Assembly (NCBI GenBank): GCA_034687125.1 | Contig: JAQGBZ010000608.1 | Location: 1-27,255 of the forward strand | DNA: 27,255 nt | Origin: Neelides folsomi | Lineage: Eukaryota; Arthropoda; Collembola; Neelipleona; Neelidae | Direction of reading: 5' to 3' | Shown here: piece after piece, positions 9,595 to 18,300 of the stretch | How positions within the stretch are numbered: the stretch's first letter is position 1 | How the letters are laid out: each line of letters starts with the position of its first letter | The notes under the pieces: generated by a model | Told to the model about the DNA's origin: nothing | Seen by the model: only the letters and a program-made list of their open reading frames with translations | Database searches by the model: none | Program-made: the position numbers and the translations under genes

Positions 9595-11715
9595 ATGGTC
9601 AAGATCTTATATCTTTTCTACTTTGTTTTATTTATAATTATACTGAGCTTCTCCACAATTAAAAGTCAAAGAAAGAAAGCAGTTTTTAATATACCTGAAA
9701 TTACAAATTCTTATATAAACTTTATGAATTCTGCTACAAATAGAGATGAATTTGCTGAAAGAATTCTTCCGCAGCTTCATATTCGAAATAATGCCGTAAC
9801 ATATTACAAAATTATATTTGAAGATAGGAATATAGCAAGAGAAAAATTTTATCGGAATTTTACAATTACAGAAGCAATAAAACCTACCTTTTTTATAGGA
9901 AAATTTATGAGTGGTTTATTTTATTTCATAACTAATCCAGACACCACAAATATCCCAAATTTTGTATATTATTCTGAATTGCCAAAATCAAGATCAGCTT
10001 ATTTTTTTATATTTTTTGACAAAGTATATTACGATAAATTTAATACCGTAATGAACACTTATTCTGGCGTGCTTTTTAATTTTAATTTTCTTTTAATGGA
10101 TGTTAAATTATTTTTCTTTTTTCACAACCCGGATTTCATTGCAAGTTATTGCTACATGTGTCCAGATGGAAAAAAATTGTCATTGAAATCCAAAAAATAT
10201 TTGACATCGTTGAAAGATTTTGATGAATTTGACCAAGAGGTAAATGGTCATGGAAATAGTGAAACCATGGTAGTAAAGGATTTCAATAGGAGGGAAGACA
10301 AAGAACAATTGTTTAAAACTGATTGCGTAAATTTGCGTAACAAATGCAGCCCTATTGTTAGAATTGTACTAATGCTGGCGAAACGCGCCAATTTGACAAG
10401 CGCACTTGAATCATCGGTGAAAACATATCGAGATGTCGATGGAAGCGAATATGCCAATCGACCTTTTGTTTATGGTGAACAACACGAAATCAGTGAAAGT
10501 AAAGCAGGTTTTGGTCGCCATTTTATTTATTCAACTTACAAACTTCGACTTTTATACTGTCGTCCTATAATTGATTATGAACCGCTTGATTTCAAAATTT
10601 TAACAGGCGCCTTTGACTTTCCATCTTGGGTTTCGTTCTTTTTTGCCTTCGCTTTGATGCTTTTAATTTCTACAATTTATCAAATAATTGTCGAATCAAG
10701 AATTTACAAAAACAATGGAACACCCAAAATTGTGGACAAATTAAATATTATGATAATTCATATTTTAGACATGCTGCGACTTATTGTTAGGGAGGGAGGA
10801 ATAAGCGATAAGAAATTTACAGCATTATTCTGTTGTTGGGCATTTGTAACAATGATATTTAGCTTCAATTATGAAAGCATTATTACGTTAACTTTAACGG
10901 TTCCAATTAAATCAAAACCTTTTGATGACATTAATGCTTTGTACAAAGAAGGATTTAAAATTACTAATGTTGGTTTAGATGGAATAAATGAAATAAATCC
11001 AGTGTCTTATTTTGGCGTTTGGATTCGGAATAATTGTCCTTTTGGTCAAACGGATTTTATTAGATGTATTATTAACGTTACGGCCTTGGCAGAACTTAAT
11101 TGGAATAACACCGATGTTGATCAAGATTCAATTTCCCAATTAATTTTTCGTAATTTGCAAACTGAGAATTTGGGAAAAGGAATGATGTTGGTGGAAATGG
11201 CAAAATATCGATATCTTTTAGAAGTCATCCAATCCAATTATGAAAAATTTAATTATTATTGTAGTTTTGCAGGAAAAATGAGTCTCAATAGTTTATCCTT
11301 TTGGTACTTTGAAGGGCATTTGTCATATTTGCTTTATGATATTTTTCAAAAATTATTTGCTACGGGTGTTGTCCAATTTATTTATTATAATTACAATCTC
11401 ACAAAATTTAATGAAAACATTAGTTTGTACAACAAACTTAAATTTAAAGAAGGTGAATTGAAAAAGAAAAACAAAGTTTTGTCACCAGCAGATCAACACA
11501 ATTTAGGACTTTTAACTACAAAGCGGGAAAATGAAATGGGAGGATTCGAAAAAATGAAATTGAGTTCCCATACATTACTTGCATTTGTCATTTTAGGATT
11601 TTTACTTATTATTTCAATAATTATTTTCACGATTGAATTTGCACGTTTGCAATATGAAAACCATTTAAACAAAATCATATTCACTACAAACCCAGCCTAT
11701 ATGTTTCTAAGATAA
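9595..11715 (+). CDS. divergent ionotropic receptor (IR-like), single exon
   Basis: A 706-aa uninterrupted frame. Residues 1-24 form a signal peptide (hydrophobic run LYLFYFVLFIIILSF). A large extracellular part with several Cys pairs and N-glycosylation sequons follows. A membrane segment lies at about 344-366 (WVSFFFAFALMLLISTIY), then a loop in the pore position (about 380-405) and a second segment at about 408-425. This ends in NYESIITLTLTVP, the counterpart of the 'SYxSxLxSxLTVP' stretch of ionotropic receptors. A last membrane helix lies at about 658-682 with a short tail. This is the iGluR/IR channel layout: extracellular ligand-binding halves S1 and S2 and three membrane helices. IRs are chemosensory ligand-gated channels in arthropods. 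The usual glutamate-binding residues are not evident, as is common in divergent IRs. AATAAA follows at 11717. Exact subfamily and ligand are unknown. A relic of a paralogue's tail lies at 23.4-24.5 kb. Confidence 0.75.
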   Translation: MVKILYLFYFVLFIIILSFSTIKSQRKKAVFNIPEITNSYINFMNSATNRDEFAERILPQLHIRNNAVTYYKIIFEDRNIAREKFYRNFTITEAIKPTFFIGKFMSGLFYFITNPDTTNIPNFVYYSELPKSRSAYFFIFFDKVYYDKFNTVMNTYSGVLFNFNFLLMDVKLFFFFHNPDFIASYCYMCPDGKKLSLKSKKYLTSLKDFDEFDQEVNGHGNSETMVVKDFNRREDKEQLFKTDCVNLRNKCSPIVRIVLMLAKRANLTSALESSVKTYRDVDGSEYANRPFVYGEQHEISESKAGFGRHFIYSTYKLRLLYCRPIIDYEPLDFKILTGAFDFPSWVSFFFAFALMLLISTIYQIIVESRIYKNNGTPKIVDKLNIMIIHILDMLRLIVREGGISDKKFTALFCCWAFVTMIFSFNYESIITLTLTVPIKSKPFDDINALYKEGFKITNVGLDGINEINPVSYFGVWIRNNCPFGQTDFIRCIINVTALAELNWNNTDVDQDSISQLIFRNLQTENLGKGMMLVEMAKYRYLLEVIQSNYEKFNYYCSFAGKMSLNSLSFWYFEGHLSYLLYDIFQKLFATGVVQFIYYNYNLTKFNENISLYNKLKFKEGELKKKNKVLSPADQHNLGLLTTKRENEMGGFEKMKLSSHTLLAFVILGFLLIISIIIFTIEFARLQYENHLNKIIFTTNPAYMFLR

Positions 11716-11716
11716 A

Positions 11717-11722
11717 AATAAA
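11717..11722 (+). terminator. candidate poly(A) signal of the IR-like gene
   Basis: AATAAA two bases after the stop codon. This is unusually close, but it is retained in the relic copy's tail region near 24520 only as a degraded 'gataaaaaat'. Its role is uncertain. Confidence 0.35.
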
Positions 11723-12273
11723 TTAAAGAATTGATAATTGTATAGAGAAAACGAACATAATCATTAACTGGTTTATCATAATTATAAGGTCTTTAAACAT
11801 CCTTTTGAAAGTCCATGTACAAGTTGAAGATTTCAAGCCTAGATTTTAGTCACCTGCCGTGTAAAATTTTATTATGGCCCACCCTGTATATATATATTCA
11901 AAATTGAAATAATTAATATGGAAAACTTAGTTAATTTGAAATAAAAGTAATCATTAAAATTGTTACTGTGTTTTGGCTTTTCATTAGTATTCATTTATTT
12001 ATAGAAAAAATTTAACCAATCAATACTTACATTTAGTAAAGTACTTAAAGAATTCCTTCAGATATACCGTTTAGAAAACATTGAATTACGCTCCGTTTAC
12101 TTTAAGACATTTGTTAATGCCAATAGCTAAACCCTGAGCGTGATTTGAAGTCTTTCCATGCATTCTTTATTATTCCTATTTCCATGCGGTTTGAGTTTTG
12201 AGTTGGGTTTTTATTTGAGTTTGATTAAGATTAATTAATTATAAATAATCTGAATAATCAGTAAAAATTAAAG
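11723..12273. other. intergenic region with a transposon-end-like motif
   Basis: This is the upstream region of the ZNF593-type gene. At 11876-11886 it contains 'ggcccaccctg' followed by 'tatatatata'. The reverse complement (tataCAGGGTGGGCC) resembles mariner/Tc1-type terminal repeats that begin after a TA target. The same motif opens the foldback element at 16371. No partner end was found here. Nothing else is recognisable. Confidence 0.4.
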
Positions 12274-12741
12274 ATGGGAGGTAACGGTCCATACAAAAGG
12301 AGAAAATATCACAAGGGGATTACAACAGAGTCGAAGAAATATCGGACGAAGAGACGAACGAGGGACATTGACCAAATCCACGACGACCTTCTGCCCGACA
12401 AACGCCTTCGTCTTGAGAATCAACCCTTCGACGACGATCTTCCCGGCGGTGGTCAATTCCTCTGTATTCATTGCGCGTGAGTTAATTAAAATTATTTCTA
12501 GCATTTTAGATTTATGAGTTTATTAGGATTTTTATAACTGGATTTATTATTTACTTTTAGACGTCATTTCATTAACCAACAATCTCTTGGAGAACATTTC
12601 CGAGGAAAAGGACACAAGAAGCGTTTGAAAGATCTTGAGGAAATTCCTTATTCAATTGAGGAGTCTGAGAAAGCAGGCGGACTCGGTTCTTACATCCCAC
12701 CTCCAATTAAAAGAGTAAAGAAAGATTTAATGGAGGCTTAA
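12274..12741 (+). CDS. ZNF593: zinc finger protein 593 homolog (Bud20-type, ribosome biogenesis)
   Basis: Two exons, 12274-12476 and 12561-12741, joined in phase 2 across a GT-AG intron, give 127 aa. The protein opens with a Lys/Arg-rich segment (KRRKYHK, KYRTKRRTRDIDQIHDDL). It then has the family's DLPGGGQFLCIHC block, a single C2H2 finger with spacing C-x2-C-x12-H-x5-H (residues about 65-87), and the GHKKRLKDL and GGLGSYIPPP blocks. Order and length match ZNF593 and yeast Bud20, nucleolar/nuclear proteins that associate with pre-60S ribosomal particles. The finger is in the broader dsRNA-binding-like C2H2 group. The start is the first ATG and the frame is open only from there. A poly(A) signal follows at 12798. 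Confidence 0.92.
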
Positions 12742-13446
12742 ATCTCTTCGCAAATCGATTATTAAAAAATAATTCCAATTCCGACAACGTTTAAATGAAT
12801 AAAATCTATGAATTTTATTTTACTTGCATAATATTTTATTAATTTATTTTTTAATCATTCCGATATTATTCATTTATTGTCATTATTATCATTTTTTCAT
12901 TCATTTCAAATCGTTAAATTTTAAAAAATAAATTTATTGATCAAGATTATTTTAATTTTTTAGTTCTTTAATTATTTAATTCGCTTTTAATAAGTTTTAG
13001 AAAAATAATATTTAGAATAATTTAAGGGGTTAAAAGTTTTATTAATGAAATGTGTTCTAAAGGAAGAAACTTTGGTGGTAATTTCGATATTCCATATGTG
13101 ATATTGATATGTGTCAATTTACATTTACCTTAATACACTCAATTTATCTTAGGCTATTTATATTTTAGCCTATAGTGGTAATCGGATATAAGTATGCGTT
13201 TACTCTTTCAAATAGTATTTGAAATAACTTTATATGCTACTGATAATTCTCAGCTAGTAGTTATCATTAACAGCAATTATACAAGTAGTTTTATAAAAAG
13301 AACCTCCCATTTATTCCATTGAGTTTCCTTTAACCTTGAGTTCCTGATTTCTTCCAATTCAATTAACAAATAAATGCAAAGAGTTGAAGAATATTTAAAA
13401 GTCATATGCGATATAATTGAAATTTAATTATTTAACGGTAGTCAAA
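12742..13446. other. intergenic region, ZNF593 to FAXC-like gene
   Basis: Highly AT-rich. It contains a poly(A) signal AATAAA at 12798-12803, 57 bases past the ZNF593 stop. A small hairpin lies at 13150-13172 (taggcta/tagccta arms). The rest should include the promoter of the FAXC-like gene, but no core element stands out and no coding sequence is seen. Confidence 0.5.
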
Positions 13447-14892
13447 ATGATGATTTTGTCTAAGAGCATTGTTAAAAGTGCATGGGATTATTCTCCCTAT
13501 GTGATTTTCTCGTTGGGTAGTTTGGTCGTTCTCAAAAAATGCATTGGAATCATCACAGTTAAATTTAATAATAGAAGAAGACTGTAAGACATTCATTAAA
13601 ATAATTTAATTTAAAAATTTATTATTTATTAAAAAAATAAATTTTATGATCAGGCAAAAGTGGAAGACGAGTCCAAAAGACGTCGTAATTCTTCATGGAT
13701 TGAAACGAGGAAAATTAACTCCTTCGCCTTCACCTTTTGTCCTCAAGCTAGAAACTTTTCTTCGGATGGCAAACATTCCATATGAAGTAACATTCATTAT
13801 AATTATAATTAAAAAATTATCGTTAATTGATTTTAATAATTAATTTTAATTATATATGAGAAAGAATTATTTTTTTTCATAATAAATATTCATTATTGAT
13901 AAAAAAAATTATAATTATTATTTTTTATTTAACAGCTTGACATCGATTTTCCAATGGGTGAAAAAGGAAAGACTCCCTGGATTACGCTTAATGGTCAACA
14001 TTACTACGATTCAAAAACCATTATTGATTTTCTCATCAAGTACTAAAAAATAACTAAAAAATTTAACGTTTCTTCAATTAACATTGTTATAATATGTAAA
14101 CCCTTTTTCTCGGCTACTTACAAGCTTGTTAACATAAATCTCAATTTCTTAATTTAGGAAGTTCAGTTTAGACATTGGCTCAAATCTCACCGATGAACAA
14201 TTAGCTGTTGGGCATTTGGTTGAAATTGCAACTGAAGAATATCTTTATTGGTAAAAATTCCACTATTTACTTTTAGAGTAATTCTTCAATTTAAAATAAA
14301 TTGTAATTTTGTTTTATTATCTCTGACTTATTATTTATTAGGGCTGGCGTACAATGGCGTTATTTGAGTGACCAAGGTCGTGCGGGTTTGCATCTTGTTT
14401 TCGACTATCCACCCATGGTCATTAAAATGCTCTTAAGTCCGTTTTTCAAAAGCATGCGAAAAGCGCTGTATTACCAAGGGCTCGGGCGTCATTCTCAAGA
14501 ACAAGTTGATATCTTTGTTGTTCAAACTCTCACGGCCATTTCGAAATTAATGGGAGACAAAAAATTCATCTGTGGAGAATCCCCGTCAAAATACGACGCT
14601 TCAGCTTTTGGGCTTTTTGCCCAAATCAAATGGGCAGCTCCAAATTCTCCACATCAGAAATCAATCCGTGAGGAATAATTTGATCCTGATTTTTAACTTT
14701 AAAAACATAACTACAGATAATAACTCTGTAGTCAGATAGTTATATAAATATTATAATAAGCTTGTGTAATATATTTCCATTTCCTTTTTAGAGGACTTGA
14801 AGAATTTGGATGATTGGGCTATTCGAATGAAGGAACTTTATTGGCCAGATTGGGAAAATTGTTTGGCTGGGAAAAAAGCTGTGATGGATTAA
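13447..14892 (+). CDS. failed axon connections (FAXC)-like, GST-fold protein
   Basis: Six exons: 13447-13583, 13654-13786, 13936-14039, 14158-14250, 14342-14667, 14792-14892. All introns are GT-AG with consistent phase, giving 297 aa. The N-terminus has a hydrophobic stretch (YVIFSLGSLVVL, about residues 18-29), likely a membrane anchor as in FAXC proteins. A metaxin/GST-like thioredoxin-fold N domain follows, with KDVVILHGLKRG, SPSPFVLKLETFLRMANIPYE and GKTPWITLNG. An all-helical GST C domain then carries GLGRHSQEQV and the conserved GDKKFICGESPSKYDASAFG, and ends LYWPDWENC. In flies fax is implicated in axonal development; the biochemical activity of the family is not established. The hydrophobic N-terminus and SPFVLKLETFLRMA block separate it from ordinary cytosolic GSTs. 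The start is the first of two adjacent ATGs. AATAAA at 15051 may end the transcript. Confidence 0.88.
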
Positions 14893-15370
14893 TGTTGATG
14901 TTTTTGCATTCTTAAAAATATCAATTCCTTGTCTTTCTATGAATAATCGTAAATATCTTATATACTAAAACTAAAACCATGAAATATTAGCACATTTAAC
15001 ACTACTTATTACATAGAGGAAAAGTTGAAAGTTGGAAGTTGTCAAATATTAATAAAAATTACATTTAATGAAAGATTAAAATGGTCATTGTACATTTAAA
15101 GCATTGAACATAATGTTACATACATATCCAGTATCAATTGTTTTAGATTTGATAACTTTAATTCTATTTAGATTATCACATTTTTTTGAGGCATGTGTAA
15201 CTACTAACTACTCACAATGTGCAATTATTTAAGTACAGTTATACATTGCGGGTGAACTTCTTTTGAAATAACAAAAGATTAGATAAAATGTGATTCATTT
15301 GATTCCATACTTCAAATGGTCGGATCTGAAAATATTCCAATTTAGCACTTCAATTAACATTGTCCATAAA
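14893..15370. other. intergenic region, FAXC-like gene to aminopeptidase
   Basis: AT-rich. It contains AATAAA at 15051-15056, a possible end for the FAXC-like transcript, and the upstream region of the aminopeptidase gene. The aminopeptidase frame is open upstream to an ATG at 15290. However, the ATG at 15371 starts directly with a typical signal peptide and is preferred. No other structure is evident. Confidence 0.5.
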
Positions 15371-18300
15371 ATGGGATTATATATTATTTTCATCATAATT
15401 AGTCTAATTACGGGAATTTCATCCGGATTGAATGGATTTGAAACTCCCGGGGTGTTTCGTGATGTGGCAGAAAATTCAAAAGCTCCCAAACTCGTCGTTC
15501 CTCCTCATCGGCTCCCAAAACATTTATTTCCAACTTACACTGATTTAAGTCTTAAGTCCAATTTGGAGCAAGGAACTCCAAATGAATTTACTACTCACGG
15601 CGAAGTGACAATTTCTTTCAAAGTGGCAGCCAGAACTCATTTCATTCGGCTGAGCTGCGGAGTTGAAGTGCAAGTACAAGAAAATTCTACTAAGGTATTT
15701 AATTACATATTTTAATTTTTGTAGAAATTTAAGATAGTCCGTAAGGTAATATTTTATTTTCATTAAAGGTCACTAAAAGAGGGTCTGGGGAAGAATTAAG
15801 TGTTACAGCTCAAGGCTATGTTAAAGAAACTTTTATGTATTGGGTTGAATTGGACACTTATATGGAAATTGAAGAAGAATTTGACATTTACCTTCAATTT
15901 GTGTCGAAAATTAATAATGTTGATAACGAATTTATGGTTGGGATGTATAGATCCAGTTATGTTGATCCAGCATCGGGGGAAAGGCGGTAAGATTCAATCT
16001 AGAGTAAATGTTGGGTTACCTTAGTATTTAGTATATGATATACATTTTATATGTACATACTAACGAAAATAACACATTGTATTGTTTTATTGATAATTAT
16101 ACATAATAGATGGCTCGTTACAACCCAATTTCAAGATAATCACGCCCAAAGACTTTTCCCTCATTTTGATGAGCCTGCCTTTAAATCGGAGTTTAAAATT
16201 CGATTAGGAAGAAATAATAAACATCACACACGGTGCAATACAGAAATTGAGAAAACAGAACCAATGTACGTAAGCAAATAAGATACACTTTATGTATTAA
16301 TTAGTAGACCTATGAACCAAATGCACCAATTGTTACAATAGTATTGCATGTACCTAATATATGCTATGAACAGGGTGGCCTCTAACTTCTAACAAGTTGT
16401 AAGTTCTGGGCTTTTACAATCGAAAATAACTTTTATGTTTATGGAAGAATATTTACCAAAATTTGATGACAAACTCTTTAAATATATTATAAAAGTTTAA
16501 ACATTATTTTAAGACTTAACCTCCGTTAACCTTAATGCAGTGCAATATCGAAAACTTTTGAGGAAATTTCTTTCCAGATATGTAAAAACGCATGTAATTT
16601 GTTGACGTTTTTTGTGGCATTGTTTTGAGGTCAACGGAGATTAAAAAATTTAGCCTTCAATAACATTTTATATAAAGAGTATGTCAGCAAGTTTTGATGA
16701 ATATTCGTTCATAAACATAAAAGTAATTGTCTATTAAAAATGCTGAGAACTTGGGAGCCCACCCGATATATAGGTACCATATTGAGGTTTTAATCGAAAA
16801 AGCTGTATCTCGGAAATTTATTTTTATTTTGGGGTAACCAGTGTTCCCGGCTATCCAAAGTGGAAATGTTTTAGGGAAGGGTGGCTATTCAAAGTGGATA
16901 TGTTGGCCAAAATGACCATTTTTAGGGGGATATGGTAAAATTAATTTCCTTTCGTTTATTTTATGCGAACTATTTCCTATACTTTTAAAAGAAAAGAATA
17001 AACAAATGAGCAAATTAAATAACATTAAAACCTACTTAATCTAAATATTTAACAAAGTGGTCAATTATATATCATTATAATAAATAAAATAAATAATACA
17101 CCGTTGTAACTGCGTCGACTACGATCGCACCTGCTTCAACGGTTTAAATCAATTTTTACAGGAGCCATCAAATTTTATAATTTATTTTGTAATTGATGTT
17201 TTAAACCATTAGAGTGCAATGCCTATATACATCTATTACCTATTATCACTTATATCATTAATCAGAAATATGTAAAATTGAAATCTGAAAAGGAATTAAA
17301 GATGTTCTCATACATATGGAGGTGGTGGTGGACTACTCCAAAAATGCCTGATTGTTGAAAAATCAACCAATTTTTTGATAATCGTTAAAATTTTGTGATT
17401 ATTATATCTGGAAATTAAATAATTATTGATAAATACTCAATAACTCAATATTGGATATATAGGAATATTTAAAAACAAGCTAAATTGGGCAGTGTATAGT
17501 TAGGTGGCTGGTTGGGGGTTCAAACATATCCACTAAACATATTCGCTGGATAGCCACTGGAGAGGATAACTTTTTAAAAGTTAGCCATTTCGGGTACACT
17601 TTTCATGGAGAATATTCCCACGTTAAAGATAATCATAATAGCATGACAAATTGAAGGGGATATTTAAAATACCAAATAAAATTGGCAAGACCTGAACCGT
17701 TTACAATTTTCACTAAAACGGAAATTTACACTCCAACTTGGAATCAACATGCTGTGCAAAACAAAGGACTGATCTACGATATTGAATTTCCATGAATGTG
17801 CACTGAGCTTTTAAAAGTTCCAACATCTCTCATTGTGGATTTGCAAAAACTTTCTGGTTTATTTCCTCACAACAATCATTTTGCAAACATTTGGACCCTC
17901 AATTAAATAACGCGTTTAATGATTAATTAACTTAAATTCGAATTAATATAATGTTGAGAACATATAAATTTGACTGACTATTCTTCTATCATTGTATTTT
18001 ATTAATATTCTGAAAATAATTTAAATAAACTTGCTAGTGCTTAAGACCCTTTTCACTAATACACAAATTTTGGGCTAAGCTAAACAATTTTTGAGAAATC
18101 CCATTAAATTTTCTTTATAATAAATTTTTTCTTAGCAATAAAAAGTAAATAATTGATCCAAAAGTACTATAAACATTTTTTATTTACTGAAATCTCAATT
18201 AAACATTTAATATGAATATAAACGCTGAATAAGTTAACAGTGATATTGAAAAATGATAAAGTTATGTAATATATTAAAAAGTTTAATAGTTATTCACCTC

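Noticed and set aside
13447..14892. Calling the FAXC-like gene a glutathione S-transferase
   Set aside because: The fold is GST-like, but the hydrophobic N-terminus and the conserved blocks fit the failed-axon-connections/metaxin-like group, for which GST activity is not established.
15290..15370. Upstream ATG at 15290 as the start of the aminopeptidase
   Set aside because: It would place 27 polar/aromatic residues before a standard signal peptide that begins at the ATG at 15371.
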